Notes under the pieces: model-generated
What the model was told of the DNA's origin: nothing
The model's input: only the letters and a program-made list of their open reading frames with translations
Database searches by the model: none
Shown: in pieces, positions 56,401 through 62,089 of the stretch
Numbering within the stretch: position 1 is the stretch's first letter
Layout of the letters: each line of letters starts with the position of its first letter
Assembly (NCBI GenBank): GCA_964574815.1
Contig: CAZNPL010000003.1
Span: forward strand, 1 to 64,000
Reading direction: 5' to 3'
Source: CAZNPL01 sp964574815
Lineage (GTDB): Bacteria > Planctomycetota > Phycisphaerae > UBA1845
DNA length: 64,000 bases
Made by a program: the position numbers and the translations under genes

Positions 56401-57041
56401 ATGCGATCATCGTCAATGGGGGCTTGACGCAGCGGTCCAATCTCACCGACGTCCGGGTCGAGTTTACGACCGCGACCGGGTTGCAGGCTTTGATTGACGA
56501 TGGGACCATCACCGACGCGGTGGCGATCCGCAAGCGTCCCGGCGGTTCGGCCACGGTTGGACCAGCCAAGCATTTCATTCGAACGCGGCCGATGAGAGAT
56601 ACCAGCGAGCAGAGCATTCGCCTGCCGGCCAGTCACTACCAGCTTGATCCCGACGGCCGGGTCCTGACGATCGACCTCACGGTGGACGGATTCGGCGGGG
56701 CGGCGCGGACGCTCCTGGAGGAGGGCAACTACGAGCTGCGGCTGAACACGGAGATGGTCGAGTCGAGCCTGGGGCTGCCGCTGGCCGACGCGGACGGCGA
56801 GGCCGACGGGCTGCACCGTTTCGGGCACCATGCCGACCATCTGTTCTTCCGGCTGGCCGGTGACGGCAATGCCGATCGGGTTGTGGACACGGTCGATCTC
56901 GATTCGGTTCGGGATGCGTGGCTGACAGGGCAGGGCGATCCGGGATTCGACCCGGACGCCGACATGAATTCCGACGGGCTGATCAACTTCCTCGATCTGC
57001 AGATCGTGCGATACAACTGGCTGGCGGAGCTTGGATTCTGA
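41445..57041 (+). CDS. Giant secreted multidomain protein (5198 residues)
   Basis: The signal peptide ends at about 24 (LGRVRA). In order: SBBP-like repeats (about 65-430, VDAQGRVLVAGF); a DCNxNxxPDECD block (454-488); seven propeller blades with GGVFDGRYVYFVP (490-895); a longer DCNxN block (about 898-1060); a beta-sandwich; a ThuA/glutaminase-like domain (about 1240-1400, VLMINVHGTSYDADGYSIY); a PKD-like domain (1458-1538); twelve CARDB domains (about 1540-3240, PDL-V-W-V-N-G-YLS); a pre-peptidase-type domain (3246-3350); a TIG-like domain; a carboxypeptidase-regulatory-like domain (about 3630, ISGTVLDGETLAPLAGA); two further propeller stretches; a Cys-rich region (4459-4690); a domain opening SFDPNEKIAPDGFG (4702); an Ig-like domain; and a dockerin-like end (DGNADRVVDTVDLDSVRD, DMNSDGLINFLDLQIVRY). 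ATG 41445 follows CGGAGGTGCACG. Probably a surface adhesin or matrix protein; no enzyme site is assigned. Confidence 0.9.
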   Translation: MGKQRFTILLTAAIAALGLGRVRAQVDSSEPALPMLQASVLPQALAAETRAVALPARSMDLSNIGVELWSASHGVAGNDTAYGAAVDAQGRVLVAGFVKGAATNDTDAYAIKYNESGGVDWFAQRNSGVADNSETYEDVCVDSGSNVILVGRLSGIYPPWNVAGLVQKYTPDGTLIWERLFDGYAWTVNHGCAVDANDNIYVAGRAFRAWNTNETDWMVLKYDTDGNLQVGFPWYYNYSHQHEFPDVAYSLDVDAAGNVVVAGVIGRLTSDHTWHVRKYASDGSLIWQDSYDGDAGLRDYAYDVTFDSNGDVIATGWTNKGTDNGENADYDWLTIKYSADGDAGAAVRLWTETYESAAARSETSAAVVVDGYGHVVVGGYEQGPDLVNRWRIQRMNSVDGGLLAEHTWDTYPPSGVLGLGFRDGLLAVTGYTGVYPERDYHTALIQTTWDPAIHDCNENGIPDGTDIADGTSLDCNANGIPDECDIADVGAGFEGIAGWSAFDAGAAGLASGLDAFVGGVFDGRYVYFVPHNNDGGSNDKVMRYDTTAPFDSLSSWSAFDNAAQGAGAAGGYLGGVFDGRYVYFVPYMNGTQRHGEVLRYDTAASFSDSASWTVYDPGAHGVGVDADGYSRAIFDGRYVYFAPADNGTEAHGEVLRLDTAGAFTEATSWATFDPGANGVGTDPDGYCGGVFDGRYVYFSPTYNGTITHGEVLRYDTTGDFGDAASWVAFDAGAGGVGVNPAGYYEAVFDGRFVYFIPYYNGVAAHGEFLRYDTTGDFSSAASWSTFNPADAGLEDNPVGYIGGAYDGRFVYFAPYSRGNYDYHGEVLRYDPQGPFDDLSSWASYDPGTHGVGVSARGYQGAVFDGRHIYFVPFRYQQGPPAGHGEVLRYDTFAGWSQDCNGNGVPDECDVTDGTSPDCNLNGTPDECEVPPIGDGVDCQADGVPDECQLAGNDCNTNAVPDECDISDGTSEDCQPNDVPDECDLDDGTSLDCQPNDVPDECDIDQGTSDDVNTDGVPDECQVVFDCNGNGIEDVDDIAAGTSQDCNGNEIPDECETVTTLIDLDFNSGVDSLGNSQGELLFYGGCGLEVVFTDDDSDGSHGQADGVHINNVGYGNIKAGTDDLVIGAYNNFYQSYNYHSSGIVARFNRGVHLVRLDDTDDDTTLKTLFAFDENGTLIGQTSPGSQQTFQIDTNMTGGKFIYSVEFDSAAGTAGGASDGIVFTIDNFHVESYTFVPDRVLMINVHGTSYDADGYSIYTTLVEAGAEAHYVNLSSGGQAATLIQQHDYDQIWVFDLSGGADNYPTDWQAIADWFAADSSRAIVCDGRMISSYWNGRWQTEGQMLTENYYENIQAAGGGLVLGTDHNNFQSGINTINNLIGIEPFFGNFSLTMIPVDVTNPLMNTPNDLGPELWDDSSPGQTPYGLQPNGRILYSVAWHSGNPDTPGISATIEGEIGFHVQITSPADNAEFIAGQPVAFAAAPDGGDPPYTYEWSSDLDGVLGAGETLEVNTLSAGTHEIMVLAQDAQSREDFDTIHVNILPKSDLTVSACDAQASVDAGGQLDVTWTVTNIGGVEVAGSWTDVVYLSEDEFLGDDIELGRFTQAGPLPAGESYSPSESMTVPGDLAGDHSIFVVTDLYDEVEEPWAEDNNSRLCGVTTVNDTMPPDTTITGGPGDGAYINETQATYGWTGSDNETGVSQLFFAACLAPQLVGCDPAAGPFLPDTTNAFTALTEEDSPYVFNVAARDEAGNVDPTPASRVLNVDLTPVWVVGHTPEGVVNERVCSVDVTFSEEAFGFERDDVAMTGPAGDVWITEVVPVGSLVHQIRFACQSEGGGYQFTIGTGIQDRAGNPLQEAYNGGFSIAMPDLKPTALTVEAAVQSGEQIEVRWTVTNNGTIAAAGTWKDRIYLSGDDVWGGDTLLGEFNVSGPLADGTSYDLINRVTIPPLLEGDYWIIVVTDARDAMVEFLENDDNRLVSDVPVAVSLPPFPDLQVTELTGPVTAWPGQRVAVCWTVTNTGSGATEVPFWKDHLFLSSDQSIGGDWLLGRFDNPSSLGAGESYQQCPTVTIPGGALGCYYFLLRTDAYNQVFEYRSDIDAEANNDAGSDPCVDVVLPPPSDLQVTQVNAPNSAWSGETITVDFQVINAGDSPTPVTFWQDSAYLSEDETLDPADLRLCTVSHSGGLIPDGTYDVSHVCALPRWMSGTFYVFVRTDSSGHVGEQGFEDNNDAYDATALTINLTPPPDLEVISLSVVQAGAAPPTAQVDWTVTNYGGSPTDAASWSDAVYLSVDDSFETTGDNTLVGGPYTHSGALEPDQSYDMSKVVSLPTCADQDYYVFVVTDVGNSVAEFFPDYEQNNDDAYQLLSVVTEEPDLEVTNVSAPASASSSDLIPISWDVGNTGSGSTRASSFVDAVYLSSDMTWDAGDQKLADFVHEGSLAALDSYSSAHNVALPPGLTGDYHVIVVTDATDVVAECGSEVNNVAVTDTPISIDLAEADLNVILVIPEPTAQSSEPMNVQWGVANGGTRRTNTASWTDGVYLSADQVMDSGDLHLGNFGHTGYLDPADDYGRSADVVLPAGIEGDYFVFVCTDVHDVVFEAGREADNCASAAVATSITHYEPDLIVEAVVADAAGLSGEPISVEWTVLNAGDRSSGATAWTDAVYLSQDGSFDPAADTKVAEFDHDGILPAGERYSRAESVDLPPALVGTWHVFVCTDVGDDVIEPGNEGNNCTDSGTPLEVGAFEPDLDAFNVSGEASGLSGSPIEVSWSVRNVGERETTEEAWVDRVYLSTNQVLDGEDDLLAEFVHEGALAVVNEYQMVREVTLSSGGAGPRYIIVKTDAVGDVFELGREGNNVAAAPTTTDVICVEPDLRVSEVSAPLVGDSGWPIDVSWTVVNAGNRATQTRSWRDRVYLSQDPDLDTGADLMLGEFSWNDGLGAAGGGDDTYTRDINVTLPHALDGVHYLFVITDYWDRVEECDNEGNNVVETPVAITIGLTTVDLQVESCDTPGGAFAGQPISVSWSIANRGDSVTPATSWRDGVYLSLDLILDPVADVSLGSAVHAEPLGPGITEPMEASFTVPRSTAPGDYYVLVWTDQGDDIYEHEAESNNRGASAGTLTVAEAPEADLVVAQVIGPFSASPGQAAEFRWTVTNNGANDALGRWFDSIYLSTDQTWDLDDVLVAKVQREGPVISGGGSYEVSLMATLPGVLPGPQYAIVRCDINNQIPEGAAGEGNNMGVSSGTTDVQMVELTLGVPFDSELLVAGEPHYYQVTVAPDETLRVTVDAESTTGANELYIRYDEIPDRGHYDDSHDNPFLPDQRVVIPTTQAGTYYVLVSGNVVPDPPEPYTILAESVPFGIDEVDPDFGSNTAAVTIEITGARFEQDTDFTLTGPDAAEIEPDVVYPQDASVAFATFDLTGHTPGAADVGALNPDSSVATAEAIFEILPGGGPQVSARVTAPASVREGRSFMMRVEYGNVGKADMPAPLLELRASRHLSMALKPDGPYYSSPIRILGVNFNGPAGVLPPGRYGAVPIYVRGTSGGGTIRIGVVHLTSSEVIDWEAEEARIRPDGVTDAQWAAVYTRFTERMGETWGEFESALAALATQFWLEARRVHDVELLVDYELERAWAMYPSAISGTVLDGETLAPLAGARLVAASTIDFFEDTFETLTEADGTFELELPAAPYELSVEGYYLEPPVAVELDVDDPATGLTLYAFARPIGQEPPPDEPIELPDAAPALGRDANGGVHMVWHRGEEAWHARFDGAAWANPDPIGHPDGGNFQIGPAPAAEGADAITITFTEGYGDDAEIKYTVGKPDAGDPQGYVWSNPIALTDDEFADQYPAFVLTADDTLIVVHLKKLDDGAVPDDTDVYYHRGAFGPLDWSAPSPETGAQAGADEGIVIVPNQVPIRLAPQDGYPGAQESAYCQTIEFKFAESISFPEAVAGDWGVAYKGQFCGSTSGCKYSTGSSDAVEFLMGRRKAIVQSSGKDDYVVDKEKCDWAFSSGERSFGGGAEFKVSMGPIIVPALGIPIPGSEWGFELAGSLNGTLHYDAANPPDSWTSVPSSGSVTVGVGVSPYGEVDLSRISSYLEGKATIKGSGSIKVTISAPKWDGKIEGCFGYSWGISVGIFQYGGSDEWCWPQSPMPQMFREDFPEDALVFTEVQVTPDGEGVRMIASFIEVEPLVGTGAVYPGNPVLADVGSDLTNDGPPAMAQTPTGEVVAIWTKDADEHITDPADPDPAIGSAIVVSTFGGSAWGEPTELVDHSDFNGQPALSAAPDGNLMAVWSTASATGYSIHDTVETLLDAMARTDLVYARRVGGVWSSPVPVVAQPGSDQDVALTVDDAGRIVAAWVNVPDYESDITAVYAALWDPVAETWGAPTMLTQQSAVDSIDCEFSDGTPVVVWAADADGVLETPDDLTVYHASYDGSSWSTPIALPKETAAPAPTQTPAPSEAASFPDVPDKCCYVCVNDSECDDGVPCTEDRCVDHNCKAIPRDEECDDGKFCNGAEKCDAFADCVEGSPPCPSGAPCDENQDACGCSSNSDCDDGINCTDDVCENRVCKFLPIDEFCSDDLNWCNGEEYCDPQKGCTSTGPPCPINQVCDRINRVCTTCEYDFECRDDNPCTADSCDNDQCRHVPDDSMCQDGNACNGTEVCDPASGCRAGVPLDCGFDDECAHRWCDPEVGCMDVALDCNNGPFIEVIRSFDPNEKIAPDGFGEQHWVKADENLFYTILFENLPDATAPAQVVTITDVLSEHLDWRTFRVLDVGWGDRIVEAPGNRSYFQSEQDLVDEIGLLIRINAGIDVTSGLATWTFTAVDPETGELPAEAGAGFLPPNDPDVHDGEGFVNFTIRPKRNLSDGTVITNDATIVFDVNEPIDTNEVLNTVDGHPPASAIDALPAQLPGPEILLTWSAEDVAGGSGLAGVTVFVSIDGGPYEPFISHTLETSTVFNGQPSHSYAFYSVASDNAGNVELSPPTPDAVTSLPSALQVDAIIVNGGLTQRSNLTDVRVEFTTATGLQALIDDGTITDAVAIRKRPGGSATVGPAKHFIRTRPMRDTSEQSIRLPASHYQLDPDGRVLTIDLTVDGFGGAARTLLEEGNYELRLNTEMVESSLGLPLADADGEADGLHRFGHHADHLFFRLAGDGNADRVVDTVDLDSVRDAWLTGQGDPGFDPDADMNSDGLINFLDLQIVRYNWLAELGF

Positions 57042-57053
57042 TAAACTTGAAAA

Positions 57054-57085
57054 CCGGCGGTGAGGGTGCCCGGCCTCGCCGCCGG
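57054..57085 (+). terminator. Strong hairpin after the giant gene, no T-tract
   Basis: CCGGCGGTGAGG, an 8-base loop, CCTCGCCGCCGG: a 12-bp stem with one wobble pair, starting 13 bases past the stop. Without a T-tract it may only weaken transcription into the PEP-CTERM gene 37 bases on. Confidence 0.45.
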
Positions 57086-57122
57086 CGAACGACGACGGGC
57101 AGGCAATCGGGGGAAGGCTGTT

Positions 57123-57734
57123 ATGAATCTTGCTAAAGCGAGCGCCGTTGTGCTGAGCGTCCTTTGTCTTTCGGTGATGCCGGCCGCCGCATCCACGATT
57201 CACGTGAGCATGTCCGCCGACAGCGGGACCATCGACGTCGGGGCGCTGACGACCGTCTACGTGGACGTCGAGGTCACGGACGGCGAGCCCGGAAACGGCA
57301 TTTATGCCTATGCCCTGAACGTTCTGTTCGATCAGCCCGACATCGTCGGCATCGGCGGCGTGGTCCAACCGGGCGGGCCGGCCGACTGGGCCAGCGACGC
57401 GGGGACGATCGAGCCCGGCGGTCTCTACAACGTGTACGGCGGGGACGGCGACTACTTTACCAACAGCAATCGAGGGGTCGGAGCGCCGTTCCGTATTCTG
57501 GAGATCGAAATCCAGGGTCTTGGGCCGGGCGAGGCCATGCTGTCGGCCGAAGCCGCCGACCAGGCGATCGCGGTGGGCGTTCCCGACGGCGTTCTCCTTC
57601 AGGTACCGGGCGACGTGCAGGTGGACTATGGCCCGGGTCTTCAGATCACCGTCGTCCCCGAGCCCGCGGGGCTGACGTTTCTCCTCGCGGCGATGCTGTT
57701 GATACGAAGCGGTAGATCAGCGACCAGGTATTGA
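57123..57734 (+). CDS. PEP-CTERM sorted secreted protein
   Basis: 203 residues from ATG 57123, with GGAAGG upstream; the frame opens at 57060. A signal peptide (ASAVVLSVLCLSVMPAAAS) precedes a cohesin-like beta-sandwich (TIHVSMSADSGTIDVGALTT, then YAYALNVLFDQPDIVGIGG). The C-terminus is the tripartite PEP-CTERM signal: VVPEPAGLTFLLAAMLLIRSGR, with the PEP motif, a hydrophobic helix and basic residues. Such proteins are processed by exosortase (EpsH/XrtA) and often sent to extracellular polysaccharide. No exosortase gene is in the window. A cohesin-like fold next to the dockerin-like end of the giant protein hints at binding between the two, which is speculative. Confidence 0.85.
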   Translation: MNLAKASAVVLSVLCLSVMPAAASTIHVSMSADSGTIDVGALTTVYVDVEVTDGEPGNGIYAYALNVLFDQPDIVGIGGVVQPGGPADWASDAGTIEPGGLYNVYGGDGDYFTNSNRGVGAPFRILEIEIQGLGPGEAMLSAEAADQAIAVGVPDGVLLQVPGDVQVDYGPGLQITVVPEPAGLTFLLAAMLLIRSGRSATRY

Positions 57735-57772
57735 AGCCGAAACCAGGACGGCGCTGAGCGGAAGGAACGCAC

Positions 57773-57855
57773 GGTCAAACTCCGCCGTCGATGGCGGCTC
57801 CGCTTGCCCATGGCAGCCTCGCCAAAGGCGGATATGCCGCTGTTGGCACCCATCA
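57773..57855 (+). repeat. Interspersed palindromic repeat, long form
   Basis: GGTCAAACTCCGCCG, TCGAT, GGCGGCTCCGCTTGCCCATGGCA, followed by GCCGCTGTTGGCACCCATCA at 57836. Same two-part layout as the copy at 39165. Confidence 0.75.
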
Positions 57856-58228
57856 AGGATTCCGGGATAGGTTCTAATCCGCGTATTGACAATAAGTTAT
57901 AGAATCAAAGTGGGTGGCGCCGGGCATGGCGCATCTTGATGTACTTCAGTTCTCCGGCTCACGCCGGACTCCGAAAAAAAGCTTGATCTGACTATGAATA
58001 CTCGCGAGAATGGAAACAGGGTACGGATCGGAAGATCCGTACGTGCCCGGTGGTCAACGAAGGAGGGGGGCATCAAGAGTTTCGCGCGGCGCCGCTCTGA
58101 CTGCCGCACTGTCCGTGAGCGACTCCGGGTGCATGTCAATGCACCACCTGGCGCACAGTCGGGGCTCACTGGAGCCGGGCAAGTCCCGTCGGCGATCGTG
58201 GGCGTCCGCGCCGAAAGGAGGCAGCACC
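57856..58228. other. Upstream region of the next secreted-protein gene
   Basis: Together with the repeat, the gap is 494 bases. A possible promoter is TTGATC (57983-57988), 17 bases, GAGAAT (58006-58011), four of six matches each. A TTGACA at 57886 has no -10 partner. The open frame to 58010 upstream of ATG 58229 looks non-coding. Confidence 0.35.
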
Positions 58229-59677
58229 ATGTCCCGCCCCTTCTTCATCAGCGTCTTTTTTACCATCGCCTCGTGCTGGAACGCCGGCGCAGTGCTCGGC
58301 CAATGCGAGGGGTTCACATACCCCGATGACTGCCCGGGGCCGCCGGACCAGACCGGCAATTGCGGCTGCGACTGGTTCGAAGATTTCGAATCTTACGATC
58401 TCGGCGTCATGCCGCGGGTCAACGGTTGGGAGGAGTGGCGGGCCGCCGATCCGCAGTCACCCGACTTGCGGGGGATTGTCACCGACGAGATCGCCGATCA
58501 CACCACCGGCAGCGGCCAATGCCTGAAAATCGAGACCGATCCCGGCTCCGATCAGGTTCGACGTTTTTACGGCGGTGGCGTTCTCGACGACAAGGTCGGC
58601 TACGACATCGACATCAACGCCTATTGGATTTTCGAGGCGTGGATCTTCGTACCCAACGCTCACACCGGAGATTCCTACTTTGCGCTCTATTCGATCTACG
58701 AGGACGGTTCCGGCAGCCTGATCAGCACGCCGCACGCTCGGATCGAGTTCAACAGCAACCACGGCAAGGTTTGGAACGATCTCTTTTCCGACGATCCGCC
58801 GGTGGACGCCGTCAACCTGGTCAAGGGCGCTTGGTCGAAGGTCCGGATGGAGATGAACTTCATGAACGACGTCGCCCTGGTGTTCTACGACGACGCTTTC
58901 CTGGGCGGCTATCAATGGGCGGAGGACCTCGGGCACGATCCGGAGACGCTCTTTCTTGGGGCGATGGAACTGGTCAACGGTGCGGGCACGGCAGTTTACT
59001 GGGACGATTTCTCTCTTGCAGGACCGGACCTGGGTGACAATCGGGCCGATTACTACTCCTATTGCGATTCAGTTCGAAAAGACGAGAACGGCTGCGCTAC
59101 ATTCCGTTGGTTCGTTCGGAACTGGAATGACGACTTCTTCGAGACAATCGACGAGTTCTACATCGACATCGAGGCGGGGGAGGGCGGCCGGGATCCAGCG
59201 TGCATCGGCTCGCCGACCGGCACTCAAGCCATCACCCCGCCGCCCGGCTGGTCGGTCGAGAACTGCACCAGTTGGCAATACGGGCACGCGATGTTTCGCC
59301 TGACTGCCGACACGCCGGACGACGCGATCCCACCGAACGGAGGGACGCTGACCGGCGGTTTCATCACGGTCGATGCCAACAAGTCACGCGAGTGGGTGAG
59401 CCAAACGACCGGGGCCGTCATCCCACCTTTCACCGTTCGATCGAGCGCTGCTTTCCTGTACGGGAACGAGAACTTCGCCGTGTGTGACACATATAACTTC
59501 AGCTTCGGTCCGACGATGGGCGGCGCCCAGTCGTGGAGCGGGAGTAACAATTGCGTCGCATACCGCACCGTCCCCGCCACCTCCGATTGGGCCAGACTCG
59601 TCCTTACGCTAGTGCTGGTCGTCGCCGGTACCGGGCTGATTCGAAACGGGCGCCGAGGTGCAATAGCACACGTGTGA
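58229..59677 (+). CDS. Secreted protein with IPTL-CTERM-like sorting signal
   Basis: 482 residues from ATG 58229, with AGGAGG nine bases upstream. The signal peptide (FFISVFFTIASCWNAGAVLGQ) is followed by a Cys-rich start (CEGFTYPDDCPGPP, GNCGCDWFEDFES) and a laminin-G/concanavalin-like sandwich (DIDINAYWIFEAWIFVPNA, GAWSKVRMEMNFMNDVALVF, GTAVYWDDFSLAGPD). The C-terminus VPATSDWARLVLTLVLVVAG followed by TGLIRNGRRGA matches the plan of IPTL-CTERM (proline motif, S-x-W, helix, basic end), handled by an archaeosortase/exosortase-like enzyme. It differs from the PEP-CTERM of the preceding gene. Likely a surface or matrix protein binding carbohydrate; ligand unknown. Confidence 0.8.
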   Translation: MSRPFFISVFFTIASCWNAGAVLGQCEGFTYPDDCPGPPDQTGNCGCDWFEDFESYDLGVMPRVNGWEEWRAADPQSPDLRGIVTDEIADHTTGSGQCLKIETDPGSDQVRRFYGGGVLDDKVGYDIDINAYWIFEAWIFVPNAHTGDSYFALYSIYEDGSGSLISTPHARIEFNSNHGKVWNDLFSDDPPVDAVNLVKGAWSKVRMEMNFMNDVALVFYDDAFLGGYQWAEDLGHDPETLFLGAMELVNGAGTAVYWDDFSLAGPDLGDNRADYYSYCDSVRKDENGCATFRWFVRNWNDDFFETIDEFYIDIEAGEGGRDPACIGSPTGTQAITPPPGWSVENCTSWQYGHAMFRLTADTPDDAIPPNGGTLTGGFITVDANKSREWVSQTTGAVIPPFTVRSSAAFLYGNENFAVCDTYNFSFGPTMGGAQSWSGSNNCVAYRTVPATSDWARLVLTLVLVVAGTGLIRNGRRGAIAHV

Positions 59678-59728
59678 ACGCAGGGGGCAGCCGGTTGCGC
59701 GTGCGGCTGGCGAAACGCAGACAGGCAC

Positions 59729-59772
59729 GGGCAAGCTCCGCCGCCGATGGCGGCTCCGCTTGCCCATGGCAC
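59729..59772 (+). repeat. Interspersed palindromic repeat copy
   Basis: GGGCAAGCTCCGCCGC, CGAT, GGCGGCTCCGCTTGCCCATGGCAC: the most regular copy in the window, 51 bases after the preceding stop. Confidence 0.8.
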
Positions 59773-59896
59773 ACGCGCCCAGTGCGCACGTCCCGGCCAC
59801 GGCCTTTCCGGCTACCTTCAGGCGTGGCGGCAAAATCCTAACAAAAACCTACAATTTTGCTTCCCGCGCGTCTGCTGAGTTGCTACATTGGCGGCC

Positions 59897-62089
59897 ATGG
59901 CGACGGCTTTGCGACTATGGCACACCGCGGACTCGCATATCGGCGCGGATCTTCCAGCGAGGCCCCGGACGAGCCGCCCACGACGCGGCGACGATCTGGT
60001 GGAGAGCTTCGGTCGTGTCATGCACGGGGCGATCGAACGCGAGGTCGATCTCGTCATTCATGCCGGCGACGTGTTCGACTCGCCGCGGCCGAACGTGCGG
60101 GCGTTGACGGCCGCGGCCGGCCCGATGCTCGAAGTTGCCGCTGCCGGGATTCCGATCGTGATCGTGCCGGGAAACCACGAGCGATCGGCCATCCCATCGA
60201 CTCTGCTGCTCGCGCACCGGAACATCCACATCGTGACCGAGCCGTGCACGCTGTCGTTTCGGCTGGTCGGCGTGCGCGTGGCCGTCGCGGCGTTGCCTTG
60301 CCTGCGGCGTCGATCGGCGGCGCGGTTCGCGGCGGCCTTGGCGGCGACCGGTTGGGAGCAATGCCGCGCTGATGTCAACGTCCTGGCGGTTCATCAGACT
60401 TTCGAGTCCGCGACGTGCGGCCCGGGCGATTATCGATTCCGTAGCGGGGACGACGTCGTCGAGCGTGATGCCGTCCCGGAGTGGTTCGACTACGTTGCCG
60501 CCGGGCACGTTCATCGCCATCAGGAGCTGCGCGTGGCAAACGGGAACGGACCGGCGATCGTTTACAGCGGTTCGGCTGATCGCGTGTCGTTCGCCGAGAT
60601 CGGCGAGCCCAAAGGCGCGGTGCTGGTGGAGTTCAACGGCGGCGGCCCCGTTCACCGTTTCATCGAGCACGATGTGCGGCCCATGTCCACCTGGCCGATC
60701 GACATCAGCGGGTTGTCGCGCTCGCGGATTCTCGATGAAGTGCAGGGCATTGTGGGGAAGCTACCGGATCGGGCCGTCGCCCAGGTGCGTCTGGCGGGCA
60801 ACGTGAACGCGGGCGTGCTCAAGGGTCTTCGCCTGACGGCGGTGGCCCGGGCGCTGCGGCCGGATGTGGTGTTCAGCGTGTGGGCGCGGGCCGTGGAGTT
60901 CGCCGCCTCAAGCGAGCGCGGCACGCCAAGGGGGGTGCGGAAGTCGGCGTTCGATGCGGTAAGCGGAGTGGCCGGCGAGAGTGCATCGATCGCGGCCGGG
61001 GAGACCAAGCAGCTCGATGACCGCTGCGGTGTGTACGCGCTGCATGCCTTGGATGGGCGTTTGCTGTATATCGGTAAAGCGGCGCGCTTGCGCGGCCGCG
61101 TGCGGGCGCACCTGCGCGGCAAGTCGGAGGCGAACTTTTTCCGGGGCTGGTCGAGCCGGATCGCCCGGATCGAGGCGCTGTACGCGGACAGCGAACTGGA
61201 GGGGCTGCTGGTCGAAGCGGAGCTGGTTCGGCGTCTTCTTCCGCCGTTCAACCGGCAAATGCGTCGCTGGCGAGGCTACTGCTATCTCTGCGAAAACGGC
61301 GCGCCGTACGGGCAGTTGCAGGTCAGTGGCCGGCCGGACCCTCATAAGAAATGCTTCGGGCCGTTCCGCAGCCGGCGAATGGCCGGCTGCGTATATGAAG
61401 AGAGCGCGGTGCTTTTCGGGTTGGCGGTGTGCCCCGAAGAGACATCGACGCCTGTATTCCCATTGCTCAGCAACGTGGGATCCTCGCAAGCGTGCCACCG
61501 TTACCACCGCGGTCAGTGTGCCGGCCCGTGCGCCGGCTGCGTGGATTCGGCAACGTACCGGGATCGGTTGAATGCGCGAGAGCGGCTGCTGGCGGGCGTT
61601 GATGATACCGCGCTGCGTGCGCTGGAGGCGCGCGTCGAATCGTCCGCGGAGTCATTCGACAGTGAAGACACGCACCACGATCTCGCGCGCCGCGCGAAGA
61701 TGATGCGTATGGCGTTCGACTATCTCACCGTCGTTCGGGAGGCCCGGGAGCTTCTCCACGGGCTGATCCTGCTCCCCGGCCGGGGCGGTGATCTGAAAGT
61801 TGCTATTCCGACCGAAAGAGGCGTGGCCTTCGATCGGCTTCGCCGGACGACATCCGATGCTCGGCGTATCCTGCGTCGCCACGGTGCGTTGACCCGTGCG
61901 CGGGGCCGACTGCAGACGAGTCACATGCCCAAGACGGTGGTTGATGCACTCTGCGTTGCGGTCCGTCAGTTGCGGGCGGCTCCGGACGTATATCGGTTCC
62001 TCTCGCGCGAGCAGACGGGCGGGTTTAAGGCGACGGACTTACTCGCGACGGCGTTCGATGGTCTGGTTCATCATGGGAAAGTGCGATGA
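59897..62089 (+). CDS. SbcD/Mre11-like nuclease fused to GIY-YIG (UvrC-like) domain
   Basis: 730 residues from ATG 59897 (TTG 59888 also in frame). The N-terminal calcineurin-like phosphoesterase has all SbcD/Mre11 metal motifs: TADSHIG (10-16), HAGDVFD (GD 57-58), PGNHE (92-95), VLAVHQTFE, and AGHVHRHQ. A linker follows at about 350. At about 376-455 lies a GIY-YIG nuclease domain: CGVYALH, RLLYIGKAARLRGRVRAHL and SELEGLLVEAELVRRLLPPFN, with its Arg, Glu and Asn. Then UvrC-like features: CYLCE, FGPFRSRR, and CHRYHRGQCAGPC (533-545). No SbcC partner is adjacent. The stop overlaps dinB by ATGA. This is most likely a DNA repair nuclease with two active sites acting with polymerase IV. Confidence 0.87.
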   Translation: MATALRLWHTADSHIGADLPARPRTSRPRRGDDLVESFGRVMHGAIEREVDLVIHAGDVFDSPRPNVRALTAAAGPMLEVAAAGIPIVIVPGNHERSAIPSTLLLAHRNIHIVTEPCTLSFRLVGVRVAVAALPCLRRRSAARFAAALAATGWEQCRADVNVLAVHQTFESATCGPGDYRFRSGDDVVERDAVPEWFDYVAAGHVHRHQELRVANGNGPAIVYSGSADRVSFAEIGEPKGAVLVEFNGGGPVHRFIEHDVRPMSTWPIDISGLSRSRILDEVQGIVGKLPDRAVAQVRLAGNVNAGVLKGLRLTAVARALRPDVVFSVWARAVEFAASSERGTPRGVRKSAFDAVSGVAGESASIAAGETKQLDDRCGVYALHALDGRLLYIGKAARLRGRVRAHLRGKSEANFFRGWSSRIARIEALYADSELEGLLVEAELVRRLLPPFNRQMRRWRGYCYLCENGAPYGQLQVSGRPDPHKKCFGPFRSRRMAGCVYEESAVLFGLAVCPEETSTPVFPLLSNVGSSQACHRYHRGQCAGPCAGCVDSATYRDRLNARERLLAGVDDTALRALEARVESSAESFDSEDTHHDLARRAKMMRMAFDYLTVVREARELLHGLILLPGRGGDLKVAIPTERGVAFDRLRRTTSDARRILRRHGALTRARGRLQTSHMPKTVVDALCVAVRQLRAAPDVYRFLSREQTGGFKATDLLATAFDGLVHHGKVR

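Noticed and set aside
57886..57914. Promoter with perfect TTGACA
   Set aside because: No -10 element at 16-18 bases; the downstream hexamer is AGTGGG.
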